From Litorivita pollutaquae (GTDB taxonomy: Bacteria; Pseudomonadota; Alphaproteobacteria; Rhodobacterales; Rhodobacteraceae): a stretch of DNA of 64,000 nucleotides. Of this stretch, positions 45,767 through 55,720 are shown one piece after another. The stretch lies in assembly GCF_003205515.1 (NCBI RefSeq), contig NZ_KZ826491.1, positions 1 through 64,000 of the forward strand, read 5' to 3'. Both the position numbers and the translations under genes were made by a program. A model generated the notes under the pieces. That model was not told where the DNA came from. It ran no database searches and saw only the letters and a list, made by a program, of their open reading frames with translations. Position 1 is the stretch's first letter, and each line of letters starts with the position of its first letter.

Positions 45767-47764
45767 TTACAAAGTCAGCCGGAAGCGGGTAAACCCGCTG
45801 TCTAGATCGCCAAGGAGTTCAGGCGCAAAATGGGCGATTTCATCGATGTGGGCGCGGGCGGACGGCGAGGTGTCAAATAACACTGTCGCCTTCCCTGCCG
45901 GAACAAAGGACCAAATTTCGCGATGGTCCAGGCCTTCGGCGGCACCCGATTGAACATAGTCGAGCAGGATGTCGCGGCTTGTCTTATGACCACGCAGGAC
46001 GACGCTATCGCCTTCGGCCCCGGGGAAGTCACCGCCGCCGCCGGCCCGAAAAGAATTGGTTGCGACCAGAAAACGCGCCCCGGGTTCGACCAATGCGCCA
46101 TTGTGGCGCAGATTTGTGATGCGGCATGCGGCGGGGTTTTGCATCTGTCCGCGTGCGGTAAACCGCGAAGGTTGGGTCAGGTCGATTTCATAGGTCAGCC
46201 CGTCAATCACGTCGAAATTATAGCTGGGGAAATCGGGGTCGAGCAGCATTTGATCTTGGCCCCCTGCCGTGATCTGGCAAAAGGCCCCCGCCGCACGTTC
46301 GAGCCATCCGGCCAATTGTGTGCCCGTCACATGAACCGCGCGAAACATATTGGGAAAAACGTAGAGATCGGCCAGATTGCCAATCGTCAGCGCGCCAGAG
46401 GTCAGGTCGGTGTAATTGTCCGGCCCGCCGCGCCCCCCGGTTTTGAAGGGGGCGGCGGCGGACAGCACGGGCAATCCCTCCCATTCAGTGCCTTCGATGA
46501 GGCTGCGCAGGTGGTGGCTTTGGGCTTGGGTGACCATCTGAACCGACGCATCGGTGCCCAGCATCGAGAAATAGCTATGCACTGCGCGGTCGATCGCCCC
46601 CACGGGGCGGCGTAAGTACGATAGCGTTTCAGCATGTGCGGTCTCGGTACAGGCGAGCACCTCTTCGTCTTCTTCAATCAAAGGCAGCAAACGATGATCC
46701 GCGCCGCGGGCGGCGGTGGGAATCAATCGGCTTTCGTGGCTTTTGACCCGCCAGATGTTGCCCTCGCGCAGCAAGGTCAGATCAATTTGTCCCAACACAT
46801 TGCCGCCGAACCCCGGCATGATGGCGGGGGTGCCGCATAGGGTGCCGGCGTCGGGATCGATTTGGGGGCTGGCGGCGTGATCCGGCCCCGGAAATTGCAG
46901 ATGGCTATGTCCGCAGACCATCGCGTCGATACCGGCGATGCCCGCCAACGGAATAGCCGCGTGCTCCATGTCCGGGCGGTACTGTTCATCGCCAATGCCC
47001 GAATGGCATAGGGCGATGACGATATCGGCGCCCTCTGCCCGAATTTTTGGCACCAAGGTGCGGGCGGTTTCGACGATGTCCCGGATTTCCACGCGTCCGA
47101 GGACATGCCTACGGTCCCAGACCATCACCTGTGGCGGCAGTACAGAGAAAAACCCGACGCGCAGAGGCTGGGTAGAGCCATCGTCACAGGTGATTTGCCG
47201 CGACAGGATGGCAAAGGGCGGCATGAAGGATTGTTCGAAAATGCTGTGGCGTTGGGCTTGGGCGGGGGAAAATACATTCGAGGAAATCACTGGAAACCGG
47301 GCATCGTTTAGGGCGGTTTCGAGGAAGTCGATGCCGAAGTTGAATTCGTGATTGCCCAGACCAACGACATCATAGTTCAGCCGATTCATCGCCGCGATGG
47401 CCGGGTGGGACGCGGGGTTGTCATCTGGGCGCTCATAGGCGATGTAATCCCCAATCAAGCTACCCTGTAGGAAATCGCCATTGTCCACCAATAGGCTGTT
47501 TTCGGCGCTGTGCCGCTGTTGGCGCACCAATGTTGCGATCCGTGCCAAACCACCCGCAGCAGAGGGCCGGTCGGCAAAATAGTCATATCCACGCAGGTTG
47601 ATATGCATGTCGGACGTGGCCAGAAGCCGAAGCGTTGCTTGCGCCGAAGCATGGGGCGCAGCGGGATTTGGGAGCGGATATGACAAGGTGGACCTGTTTG
47701 GTTTTAGTAGCAGAGTGGCGGGGTTGTGCGTCTTAGGCACAGGGTAGGCTTGCATAAACAGCAT
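45767..47764 (-). CDS. 5'-nucleotidase / 2',3'-cyclic-nucleotide phosphodiesterase (CpdB-type)
   Basis: About 665 residues in the two-domain layout of UshA/CpdB: an N-terminal metallophosphatase with ATSDMHINLRGYD, DNGDFLQG, GNHEFNFG and GHSHLQFPGP, and a C-terminal nucleotide-binding 5'-nucleotidase domain with a substrate-stacking region (YKFPNMF-type YVFPNMF). It splits cyclic nucleotides and 3'-nucleotides, normally in the periplasm. I see no convincing signal peptide here, only a weakly hydrophobic N-terminus (MLFMQAYPVP), so the location is uncertain. The start could be 47764 or 47755. Confidence 0.85.
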   Translation of the reverse strand: MLFMQAYPVPKTHNPATLLLKPNRSTLSYPLPNPAAPHASAQATLRLLATSDMHINLRGYDYFADRPSAAGGLARIATLVRQQRHSAENSLLVDNGDFLQGSLIGDYIAYERPDDNPASHPAIAAMNRLNYDVVGLGNHEFNFGIDFLETALNDARFPVISSNVFSPAQAQRHSIFEQSFMPPFAILSRQITCDDGSTQPLRVGFFSVLPPQVMVWDRRHVLGRVEIRDIVETARTLVPKIRAEGADIVIALCHSGIGDEQYRPDMEHAAIPLAGIAGIDAMVCGHSHLQFPGPDHAASPQIDPDAGTLCGTPAIMPGFGGNVLGQIDLTLLREGNIWRVKSHESRLIPTAARGADHRLLPLIEEDEEVLACTETAHAETLSYLRRPVGAIDRAVHSYFSMLGTDASVQMVTQAQSHHLRSLIEGTEWEGLPVLSAAAPFKTGGRGGPDNYTDLTSGALTIGNLADLYVFPNMFRAVHVTGTQLAGWLERAAGAFCQITAGGQDQMLLDPDFPSYNFDVIDGLTYEIDLTQPSRFTARGQMQNPAACRITNLRHNGALVEPGARFLVATNSFRAGGGGDFPGAEGDSVVLRGHKTSRDILLDYVQSGAAEGLDHREIWSFVPAGKATVLFDTSPSARAHIDEIAHFAPELLGDLDSGFTRFRLTL

Positions 47765-47961
47765 CACTTGAAACTTCCGCCCCTGTCTTAACACAATGTT
47801 TTATATAGGCAATCAACTTTAGGCTGTATTTGCAAAAAAAATTCAAGTGTGGTGAATGTGCTGTGCATTGCACTTTGTTGGTTGTCGGGGCATCACTCAC
47901 TTATGCGGCACGTATGGGCGATATCGGGGTGCATGGATGAGCGGCTGAGAAAGGGACGCGC

Positions 47962-48933
47962 ATGAGAATTGCAGAGACGGTGACATTTGGCGGCGCGGGA
48001 TTGGACCGTGCGGGCGAGGTGCGCAGCGATCCTGCGGCGCTGGCAGCGGCGCAGGCTGCACCAAGCAGCCGTACGATGGCGCTCTGGCGCGGAAAGCCGT
48101 TGATCGCGGATCGGGGGCTGGGCGGATTGATGTTGCTGCCGATGGACCACCCGATCTTCGAACAGGCCTCTGAGGCAAGGATTTTGCTCGGGCGTGACAG
48201 GCACGGCGCATATCTATTCGCCGCCGATCTGTCCGATTGGGAGCCCGAAGAAAGTGACGCGGCGCAGATGGGTAACTTTCTGGATCGCTCGTTGCAGGCG
48301 CACCCGGCTGTGCCCGAGGGGGCATTCGCGGAATTGCGGCTTGTGATGGCGGCGCAACTGGATCCGATGGAGGCCGAATTAGTGGCCTCGGCCCTTGCGA
48401 ATTTCAATTGGCACCGAAGCCATATGTTCTGCTCGAAATGTGGAAAGCCGTCACAGATGGCCCTGGCCGGATGGCAACGCATTTGCCCCGCCTGTGGCAG
48501 CGAGCATTACCCACGCACTGATCCGGTGGTCATCATGTTGATCACGCATGGCAATTCGGTATTGATGGGGCGCTCGCCAGGGTGGCCCGAAGGGATGTAT
48601 TCGCTGTTGGCGGGATTCGTGGAATCGGGCGAGCCAATCGAAGGCGCTGTGCGCCGCGAGGTGTTCGAGGAAACTCAGGTGCGTGTCGGGGAGGTCGAAT
48701 ATCTGGCCAGTCAACCATGGCCGTTTCCCAATTCTTTGATGTTCGGGTGCTGGGGGGCGGCGCTGAGCACCGAGGTCACCATTGATCCAAAAGAAATCGA
48801 GGCGGCGCGTTGGTTCACCCGCGAAGAGATCCTATCCGCATTTGCCGGCCAAAACCCCGAGATGTTGCCTGCACGGAAAGGTGCAATTGCACATTTTATT
48901 CTACGCAACTGGCTTGCGGACAGATTGGATTAG
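47962..48933 (+). CDS. nudC: NAD(+) diphosphatase
   Basis: A 323-residue Nudix hydrolase that splits NADH to NMNH and AMP and can remove NAD caps from RNA. The zinc ribbon is Cys157, Cys160, Cys175 and Cys178 (CSKC and CPAC). The Nudix box is at about 218-240 (GFVESGEPIEGAVRREVFEET), and the NudC-specific SQPWPFPNS motif follows it. The start has a GAAAGGGA ribosome binding site. It is divergent from the 5'-nucleotidase gene; both deal with nucleotides. Confidence 0.93.
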   Translation: MRIAETVTFGGAGLDRAGEVRSDPAALAAAQAAPSSRTMALWRGKPLIADRGLGGLMLLPMDHPIFEQASEARILLGRDRHGAYLFAADLSDWEPEESDAAQMGNFLDRSLQAHPAVPEGAFAELRLVMAAQLDPMEAELVASALANFNWHRSHMFCSKCGKPSQMALAGWQRICPACGSEHYPRTDPVVIMLITHGNSVLMGRSPGWPEGMYSLLAGFVESGEPIEGAVRREVFEETQVRVGEVEYLASQPWPFPNSLMFGCWGAALSTEVTIDPKEIEAARWFTREEILSAFAGQNPEMLPARKGAIAHFILRNWLADRLD

Positions 48934-48982
48934 GGCGAGACTGAACGCTCAGAAAATCGGCTAACCGGCGAGAGCAGACACG

Positions 48983-49450
48983 ATGCAGTTTACCACCCGC
49001 GAAGATATCGAAGCCCCGATCGAGCACGTGTTTGCGCAGGTGTCGGATTTTTCGGGGTTCGAGCGGTCGGTTTTGCGGCGCGGGGCCGAGGTTGAGCGGG
49101 TCGAGGACCGACCTGTGCCGAGTGCAGGTATGGCATGGGACGTGCGGTTTCCGATGCGTGGCAAGACCCGTGACATGCATGTCGAAATGACCGAATACGA
49201 TGCACCCAACCACATGGTCTTCAAATCGACCTCGCAGGGAATCGAAGGCGAATTGCGGCTGGATCTGGTGGCGTTGTCGCGCGGGCGCACACGGCTCAGT
49301 CTGAGTGTTGAACTTGCCCCGAAAACCCTGTCGGCGCGGCTTTTGGTGCAATCTTTGAAATTGGCGCGCACCAATTTGAACAAGCGGTTTCATCTCAAAG
49401 TGGCCGGCTACGCCAAAGAGCTTGAAGATCGTTTTGCTCGCACGGCCTGA
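48983..49450 (+). CDS. SRPBCC (START-like) family protein
   Basis: A 155-residue helix-grip protein. It has the typical start FTTREDIEAPIEHVFAQVSDF and a long C-terminal helix (LVQSLKLARTNLNKRFHLKV), the layout of polyketide cyclase/dehydrase-like lipid- or ligand-binding proteins. The ligand is unknown. It follows nudC by 49 bases on the same strand and may share its transcript. Confidence 0.72.
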   Translation: MQFTTREDIEAPIEHVFAQVSDFSGFERSVLRRGAEVERVEDRPVPSAGMAWDVRFPMRGKTRDMHVEMTEYDAPNHMVFKSTSQGIEGELRLDLVALSRGRTRLSLSVELAPKTLSARLLVQSLKLARTNLNKRFHLKVAGYAKELEDRFARTA

Positions 49451-49479
49451 GGCGGTCCGCGCCGGGCGTTAGGGCTTAG

Positions 49480-49623
49480 TCAAAGCGCTCTAAGAGTGAT
49501 CACCTCTGGCGGCGCTTGTAGAACCTCGATTTGCGGCTCGCGCAATTGTTCCGAAAGTACCAGAGCGACGGCGCCGACCAAGAGACTGGCAAGAGTGAGC
49601 GCGCTAAGCCAAAGAGGTTTCAT
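49480..49623 (-). CDS. Very small single-span membrane protein
   Basis: 47 residues: MKPLWLSALTLASLLVGAVA as one transmembrane helix, then a short soluble tail (SEQLREPQIEVLQAPPEVITL). AAAGGATGA lies just ahead of the ATG. Small proteins of this kind are often missed or spurious; the RBS and the helix give moderate support. No family is recognised. Confidence 0.5.
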   Translation of the reverse strand: MKPLWLSALTLASLLVGAVALVLSEQLREPQIEVLQAPPEVITLRAL

Positions 49624-49797
49624 CGGGTCATCCTTTCGATCAATGTCCTTGGTGATACGGTGGCCGTCGGTCCTTCCGTCGCAGAATGCGCAAATGAAAT
49701 GCATAAATGAATAACACCCCACAAATTTGTAGCGCGCTTTTCGGGTTTTCCGGCGGTAGAGGCCGGCGAAGACGCAAAGCGCCCTGTCGAGTGATGG

Positions 49798-50640
49798 CTA
49801 ACTGTCGTTTTGCGGCACTTTCGCCGCTGGATAGACGCCCAGCAAGGTCATCGAATTGGTAAAATAATCCAATTCATCCAGCGCAAGTTGCACGTTGCGG
49901 TCGTCAGGATGGCCGTCGATATCGGCGTAAAACTGCGTCGCAGTGAAAGAGCCGCCCACCATATAGCTTTCCAGCTTGGTCATGTTGATGCCATTGGTGG
50001 CAAACCCGCCCATGGCTTTGTACAAGGCGGCGGGAATGTTGCGCACTTCAAAGATAAAAGTGCTCTTCATGCCGCCATTGCCGCGCCGCGACAGATCCGG
50101 AGTGCGCGACATGATCAAAAACCGCGTGGTGTTGTTGGATTGATCCTCGATATGGCGGGCCAATATATCAAGCCCGTAGATCTCGCCGGCAAGTTCGCTG
50201 GCCAATGCTGCGTTGCGTTTGTCATCTTGTTGGGAGATCAACAGTGCCGATCCGGCGGTATCCGCGCCCGTGATCCGCTCTATGCCGTGTTTGCTTAGAA
50301 ATTCGCGGCATTGTCCCAACAACATGGAATGTGAGGTGGCCGAGGTCACCTCGTCCAACGTGGTGCCGGGCAGGGCGAGCAGGTTGATATGTACCCGCAC
50401 GTATGCTTCGTCGACAATATGCAAGCCCGACGCCGGCAACAGGTGATGGATATCGGCCACGCGCCCGAAGGTGGAATTTTCCACGGGAAGCATTGCCAAT
50501 TCCGCCTCGCCTTTGCGGATCGCTTCGATGGCGTCTTCAAAGGTGCTGCAGGCCATCGGTTCATACTCAGGCAAAGCCTCGCGACAGGCTTGATGCGAAT
50601 AGGCGCCCAGTTCGCCTTGGAAAGCCACTCGTTTCGTCAT
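49798..50640 (-). CDS. pheA: Prephenate dehydratase
   Basis: Converts prephenate to phenylpyruvate in phenylalanine synthesis. The 280-residue protein has the catalytic domain (VAFQGELGAYSHQA and LPVENSTFG, with the TRF motif in NTTRFLIM) and a C-terminal ACT domain for phenylalanine feedback (KLESYMVGG in the place of the usual LESRP). It is a monofunctional dehydratase without a fused chorismate mutase. The start at 50640 gives the standard N-terminus; the frame is open 14 codons further. Confidence 0.93.
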   Translation of the reverse strand: MTKRVAFQGELGAYSHQACREALPEYEPMACSTFEDAIEAIRKGEAELAMLPVENSTFGRVADIHHLLPASGLHIVDEAYVRVHINLLALPGTTLDEVTSATSHSMLLGQCREFLSKHGIERITGADTAGSALLISQQDDKRNAALASELAGEIYGLDILARHIEDQSNNTTRFLIMSRTPDLSRRGNGGMKSTFIFEVRNIPAALYKAMGGFATNGINMTKLESYMVGGSFTATQFYADIDGHPDDRNVQLALDELDYFTNSMTLLGVYPAAKVPQNDS

Positions 50641-50785
50641 TCGTCCAATATTCCCGTCTATAAACCATCCAAAGAGGTGCAAAATACGCGTCGAGGCGTT
50701 TGGTCGCGGAAACTATACCTTGCGTTCGGTAAGGGGAAGCGAATACATACGCGCCCAAAGACACCGATTTAGAACAGGCTGATCC

Positions 50786-51310
50786 ATGTTTGATACAATG
50801 ACACTGACGAAAGCTTTGGGCGCGGGTTGTGGCACTTTGCTGGTATTCTTGCTGGGCAATTTCACGGCCGATATGCTGTTTGAAACCGGCGGCGGTCATG
50901 GCGAGGGCGATCACGCCGCTGGCTATGTCATCGAAGTGGCGAGCGATGAAGGCGCGGCTTCGGAGGCCGAAGAGGGCCCGACATTTGAAGAGCTTCTTGC
51001 TTCGGCGGATGTTGGCAAGGGCGCGAAGGTTTTCGGCAAATGCAAAGCCTGCCACAAGGTTGAAGATGGTGCGAATGCCACCGGTCCTTTCCTGTACGGC
51101 ATTGTGAACCGGGCCGTTGGAGCCGTTGACGGATTTGGATATTCCGGTGCCTTGGTGGCGGTGGCCGAAACCTGGACGCCTGAGAATCTTGACCATTTCC
51201 TTGAGAACCCCAAAGGCTTCGCGCCGGGCACCAAAATGTCCTTCGCGGGTTTGAAAAAACCTGCTGACCGCGCCAATTTGATCGCCTATCTCGACACGCT
51301 CGGCGACTAA
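50786..51310 (+). CDS. Membrane-anchored class I cytochrome c (c552/CycM type)
   Basis: A 174-residue cytochrome with an uncleaved N-terminal anchor (CGTLLVFLLGNFTADMLF), an Ala/Glu-rich linker and a single-haem domain. The haem site is Cys86, Cys89 and His90 (CKACH), with Met151 in GTKMSF as the axial ligand. It is the type of electron carrier that links the bc1 complex to terminal oxidases in Paracoccus and Rhodobacter. Its closest functional partner in this window is the cbb3 oxidase at the right end. A strong terminator follows. Confidence 0.88.
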   Translation: MFDTMTLTKALGAGCGTLLVFLLGNFTADMLFETGGGHGEGDHAAGYVIEVASDEGAASEAEEGPTFEELLASADVGKGAKVFGKCKACHKVEDGANATGPFLYGIVNRAVGAVDGFGYSGALVAVAETWTPENLDHFLENPKGFAPGTKMSFAGLKKPADRANLIAYLDTLGD

Positions 51311-51333
51311 GCTTGCGCACTGATTTTATTTGG

Positions 51334-51367
51334 AAAAGGCCGCATCTCTTGTGATGCGGCCTTTTTT
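51334..51367 (+). terminator. Rho-independent terminator after the cytochrome c gene
   Basis: AAAAGGCCGCATC with GATGCGGCCTTTT is a 13-bp perfect stem with a six-base loop and a run of T. It is 24 bases beyond the stop. Confidence 0.9.
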
Positions 51368-51485
51368 GCGTTTTCCGGCTCTGATCACGCTTGCCTCACG
51401 CAATCTCAACTTGAAACTCCGGTGCTGCCTCCGCTAGCCTTGACCAAACTGTCAGCCGGACATTCCGGTGCTGAGGAGGACACGT

Positions 51486-53498
51486 ATGCGCGAACTCGAA
51501 CCCGCCTTAAAGCCCCGCCGCGACTCGAATCGCAAAGGCGCTGTCGCGCTGGTGCGCCGCCGGGGCGCTGCCGCCGGACAGGGCCTGCGCCATATGGTAA
51601 CGGCGGGCGTCATGGGGATCGCTTTGGCGGTATGTGCCGCAGGGTTGGCGCGCGGAGAAAGCCATGCACAGCCTGACACAGGCGATGGCATCATCCGCTC
51701 GCACGGCTATTCCTTCTTTGGGGATTTGAAATATCCTGCGGATTTTCCTCATTTTGATTACGTTAATCCCGATGCGCCGAAGGGCGGGGAGATTTCCCTG
51801 TCCGCACCGGGCACATTTGATTCTATGAACCCCTACAGCCGCAAGGGCCGCGCGGGGCGCTATAGCTGGATGATTTATGAAAGTTTGCTGGGTGAAATGC
51901 CCGCCACCAGCGGCGGGTTGCCCGCGGATACCTATGGCGAAAGCTACGGATTGTTGGCCGAACGTCTTGAGTATGACGAAGGCAAAACATGGGTGATCTT
52001 CCATATGCGCCCGGAAGCACGGTTTTCCGACGGCACGCCGGTGACGGCGCATGATGTGGTGTTTTCCCATAACCTGTTTCTCGAGCAGGGATTGCCGTCC
52101 TACGCGACGGCAGTGAAAAAACGGATACTAAGTGCCGAGGCTCTGGATGATCACACGGTGAAATTCACCTTTGCCACCGGCATTTCGCGCCGCTCGTTGA
52201 TTGATCAGGTGGGCGGCACGCCGGTGTTTCCGCGCGCTTGGTATGAAAAAACCGGGGCCCGCCTTGACGAGCCGCGCCTTGATGCCGCACCGGGCTCCGG
52301 CCCCTATGTGATGCAAAGCGCCGAGGTGAACCGCCGCATCGTCTACAAACGCAATCCCGAGTATTGGGGTAAGGACCTGCCGATCAACAAGGGGCGGCAT
52401 AATTTCGATCGCATCCGTATCGAATATTTCGCCGATGACAGCGCGGGTTTCGAGGCGTTCAAGGCGGGCGAATATACGTTCCGGCCCGAAGGCGATTCCA
52501 AAAAATGGGCGACAGGATATGATTTTCCGGCTCGCACGCGCGGCGATGTGATCCTCGAAGAATTGCCCGATGGCACGCCGCCGACCCCGACAGGGATCGT
52601 GTTCAACCTTGGCAAGGATGTGCTCAAGGACCGCAATGTGCGCAAGGCGATTGCTTTGGCGTTCAATTTTGAATGGACCAATGCGTCGTTACAATACGGG
52701 CTTTTTGCGCAGCGCCACAGCTTTACCCAAGGCTCGCCCTTGGAAGCCAAAGGCGCGCCGGAGGGAGCGGAGCTTGAGTTGCTTCGCGGGCTCGGGGATT
52801 TGGTGCCCGAAGATATGTTGACCGAGCCGGCGCTTTTGGCACATACTTCGAACCCGGACCGGTTGACCGACCGGCGCAACCTGCGCGCCGCGATGAAGAT
52901 GCTCGACGCCGCCGGATGGGCGGTGGGAGATGACGGTATCCGGCGCAATGCGGCGGGGCAAAAGCTGTCGCTGGATTTCCCGGTTAACTCCTCCGGCTCC
53001 GCGACATTGGAGGCGGTCGTCACCAATTTTGCGCAAAACCTCGAAGCCATGGGCATTGATATCAAGGTCGAAAAGGTTGATCCCAGCCAGTTCACCCTGC
53101 GCAGTCGCGACCGTGATTACGATCTGATCTTCGACAGCTATTCCGCGTTTTTGGGCACCGGCACCGGATTGATCCAAATGTATGGCACCTCCGAGGTGGA
53201 AAACAACGTCTTCAACCCTGCGGGTCTTGCTTCGCCTTTGGTCGATAAATTGATCGATGTGTCGCTCAATGCGACGACGCGGGAGGACCAGGATGTTGCG
53301 CTCATGGCATTGGACCGGGCCTTGCGGCATGAGTTTTTCATGATCCCCGTTTGGTATAATCCGACCTCTTGGGTGGCCTATTGGAACATGTATGAACACC
53401 CCGCCGAATTGCCGCCCTATGCTTTGGGCGTATTGGATTTCTGGTGGTGGAATGCTGACAAAGCGGCGGCGCTCAAAGCCTCCGGCGCGTTGAGGTAG
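51486..53498 (+). CDS. yejA: Peptide ABC transporter substrate-binding protein (YejA-like)
   Basis: A 670-residue periplasmic oligopeptide-type binding protein (SBP_bac_5). It has a long basic N-terminus and a signal peptide ending near AGLARGESHA. Diagnostic features include YPADFPHFDYVNPDAPKGG, typical of YejA, and FRLRPEA-like FHMRPEARFSDGTPVTA. The family imports peptides, including microcin C-type peptide-nucleotides in E. coli. An AGGAGGA ribosome binding site precedes the ATG at 51486, so I prefer it to the GTG at 51468. It is the first gene of yejABEF. Confidence 0.9.
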   Translation: MRELEPALKPRRDSNRKGAVALVRRRGAAAGQGLRHMVTAGVMGIALAVCAAGLARGESHAQPDTGDGIIRSHGYSFFGDLKYPADFPHFDYVNPDAPKGGEISLSAPGTFDSMNPYSRKGRAGRYSWMIYESLLGEMPATSGGLPADTYGESYGLLAERLEYDEGKTWVIFHMRPEARFSDGTPVTAHDVVFSHNLFLEQGLPSYATAVKKRILSAEALDDHTVKFTFATGISRRSLIDQVGGTPVFPRAWYEKTGARLDEPRLDAAPGSGPYVMQSAEVNRRIVYKRNPEYWGKDLPINKGRHNFDRIRIEYFADDSAGFEAFKAGEYTFRPEGDSKKWATGYDFPARTRGDVILEELPDGTPPTPTGIVFNLGKDVLKDRNVRKAIALAFNFEWTNASLQYGLFAQRHSFTQGSPLEAKGAPEGAELELLRGLGDLVPEDMLTEPALLAHTSNPDRLTDRRNLRAAMKMLDAAGWAVGDDGIRRNAAGQKLSLDFPVNSSGSATLEAVVTNFAQNLEAMGIDIKVEKVDPSQFTLRSRDRDYDLIFDSYSAFLGTGTGLIQMYGTSEVENNVFNPAGLASPLVDKLIDVSLNATTREDQDVALMALDRALRHEFFMIPVWYNPTSWVAYWNMYEHPAELPPYALGVLDFWWWNADKAAALKASGALR

Positions 53499-53507
53499 TC
53501 CGCCGCA

Positions 53508-54599
53508 ATGGGAGCCTATATCTTACGGCGGTTGCTGCTGATCATCCCGACGCTGGTTGGGATCATGGTGATCAACTTCGCGCTTGTGCAATTTGTCCCC
53601 GGCGGGCCGGTCGAACAGATCATCGCCGAAATGCAAGGGCAGGGCGATGTGTTCGAGGGCTTTGCCGGTGGCGGCAATGATGGCGGCGCGGATATGGCCA
53701 GCGCTGGCGGGGATGACAAATACCTCGGTGCGCGCGGCCTTCCGGCGGAGTTCATCGCTGATCTCGAACGACAATTTGGCCTCGACAAACCGCCGCTTGA
53801 GCGGTTCTTCGGGATGATGTGGAATTATATGCGGCTTGATTTCGGCGAGAGCTATTTTCGCAAGATCTCGGTGGTTGATCTGGTGCTTGAAAAGATGCCG
53901 GTGTCGATCACATTGGGCCTGTGGTCCACGATTATTGCCTATCTGGTGTCGATCCCTTTGGGTATTCGCAAGGCCGTACATGACGGATCGCGCTTTGACA
54001 CATGGACGTCGGGGTTGATCATCGTCGCCTATGCGATCCCGGGATTTTTGTTTGCGATTTTGTTGATGGTCCTCTTCGCGGGCGGCTCGTATTGGCAAAT
54101 CTTCCCGCTGCGCGGGCTGACCTCCGAGAACTTTGATCAACTTAGCGCCTTTGGAAAGGCCAAGGATTACCTGTGGCATATCGCTTTGCCGGTGATTGCA
54201 TCGACGATTTCGGCCTTTGCCACGCTGACCCTGCTGACAAAGAACAGCTTTCTCGACGAGATCAAAAAGCAATATGTGATGACCGCGCGGGCCAAGGGAT
54301 TGACCGCGTCGCGGGTGCTTTATGGTCATGTGTTCCGCAACGCGATGCTCATCGTGATTGCCGGATTTCCGGCCGTGTTCATCGGCGTGTTCTTTGGCGG
54401 GAGCTTGTTGATCGAAACGATTTTCTCGCTTGATGGGTTGGGGCGGCTCGGGTTCGAGGCCGCCGTGGCGCGCGATTATCCGGTGATGTTCGGCACGCTG
54501 TTTATCTTTGGCCTGATCGGTCTCGTGGTCGGCATCCTGTCGGATCTGATGTATGTGTTGGTCGATCCGCGCATCGATTTTGAAAAGCGGGAGGGATAG
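53508..54599 (+). CDS. yejB: Peptide ABC transporter permease (YejB-like)
   Basis: A 363-residue inner-membrane permease. The first membrane segment is [20 protein letters not shown], followed by a roughly 100-residue periplasmic insert that is specific to YejB-like permeases. The rest has five further spans and the cytoplasmic EAA-type loop ([20 protein letters not shown]). It begins nine bases after the yejA stop and has little ribosome binding site of its own, so it depends on coupling. Confidence 0.9.
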   Translation: MGAYILRRLLLIIPTLVGIMVINFALVQFVPGGPVEQIIAEMQGQGDVFEGFAGGGNDGGADMASAGGDDKYLGARGLPAEFIADLERQFGLDKPPLERFFGMMWNYMRLDFGESYFRKISVVDLVLEKMPVSITLGLWSTIIAYLVSIPLGIRKAVHDGSRFDTWTSGLIIVAYAIPGFLFAILLMVLFAGGSYWQIFPLRGLTSENFDQLSAFGKAKDYLWHIALPVIASTISAFATLTLLTKNSFLDEIKKQYVMTARAKGLTASRVLYGHVFRNAMLIVIAGFPAVFIGVFFGGSLLIETIFSLDGLGRLGFEAAVARDYPVMFGTLFIFGLIGLVVGILSDLMYVLVDPRIDFEKREG

Positions 54600-54604
54600 G
54601 CGAT

Positions 54605-55720
54605 ATGGCTTTGATCACGCTCTCGCCGCTCAACGCCCGCCGGTGGCGTAATTTCCGCCGCAACGGACGGGCCTTTTGGTCTTTGATCCTGTTCAGCATT
54701 CTCTTCGGCCTGTCGATGTTTGCCGAGTTTTTAGCCAACGACAAACCGATCCTCGTGAACTATCGCGGCGGGTATTACATGCCGATTTTCAAATTCTACC
54801 CCGAGGTGGCGTTTGGCGGGGATTTCAAAACCGAAGCGATTTATCGCGATCCCGAGGTTAAATGCCTGATCCGGTCGGGCGGGATCGAGGATTGTTTCGA
54901 CGATCCTGAGGATATTTTGAAAGAGATCGACGCAGGCACATATAGCGCCGAGGGGTTCAAGAAAGGTTGGTCGATCTGGCCGCCGATCCCCTACAGTTAT
55001 GACACGCCTGTGGACCGCCCCGGTGCCGCGCCATTGCCGCCGAACGGGCAAAACCTGCTGGGCACGGATGACACCAAACGCGATGTGTTGGCGCGGGTGA
55101 TATATGGGTTCCGACTGTCGGTTTTGTTCACATTGATCGTTACGGTGATCTCGACAGCGATCGGAATCGCGGCGGGCGCGTTACAGGGGTATTTTGGCGG
55201 CTGGGTGGATTTGATCACCCAAAGGGCGATGGAAATCTGGTCTTCGACGCCGCAAATTTACGTCATCATCATCATGTTCTCGATCCTGCCGCGGGGGTTT
55301 TGGCTGTTGGTGTTCATCACGGTGCTGTTCGGTTGGATGAGCCTTGTGGGCGTGGTGCGGGCCGAATTTTTGCGCGCGCGCAATCTTGAATATGTGCGCG
55401 CGGCCAAGGCATTGGGCGTCAGCAACGCGACCATCATGTTCCGCCACATGTTGCCCAACGCGATGGTGGCGACGCTGACAATGTTGCCCTTCATCGTGAC
55501 GGGCACAATCGCCTTGCTGGCGGGGCTGGATTTCCTTGGCTTCGGCTTGCCTGCATCTTTGCCGTCTTTGGGCGAATTGACCTTGCAGGCCAAACAGAAC
55601 CTTGAAGCCCCTTGGCTCGCCTTCACGGCCTTCTTCGCTTTTGCCATTATGCTGTCGCTGCTCGTTTTCATTTTCGAGGGCGTGCGCGATGCGTTTGATC
55701 CCAGAAAGACCTTTCAATGA
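54605..55720 (+). CDS. yejE: Peptide ABC transporter permease (YejE-like)
   Basis: A 371-residue second permease. It has an N-terminal span (FWSLILFSILFGLSMFAEFL), a long periplasmic insert with PPIPYSYDTP and GTDDTKRDVLARVIYG, and the C-terminal permease core with the EAA loop (YVRAAKALGVSNATIMFRHM). The size and insert are typical of YejE. The stop overlaps the yejF start by four bases. Confidence 0.9.
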   Translation: MALITLSPLNARRWRNFRRNGRAFWSLILFSILFGLSMFAEFLANDKPILVNYRGGYYMPIFKFYPEVAFGGDFKTEAIYRDPEVKCLIRSGGIEDCFDDPEDILKEIDAGTYSAEGFKKGWSIWPPIPYSYDTPVDRPGAAPLPPNGQNLLGTDDTKRDVLARVIYGFRLSVLFTLIVTVISTAIGIAAGALQGYFGGWVDLITQRAMEIWSSTPQIYVIIIMFSILPRGFWLLVFITVLFGWMSLVGVVRAEFLRARNLEYVRAAKALGVSNATIMFRHMLPNAMVATLTMLPFIVTGTIALLAGLDFLGFGLPASLPSLGELTLQAKQNLEAPWLAFTAFFAFAIMLSLLVFIFEGVRDAFDPRKTFQ

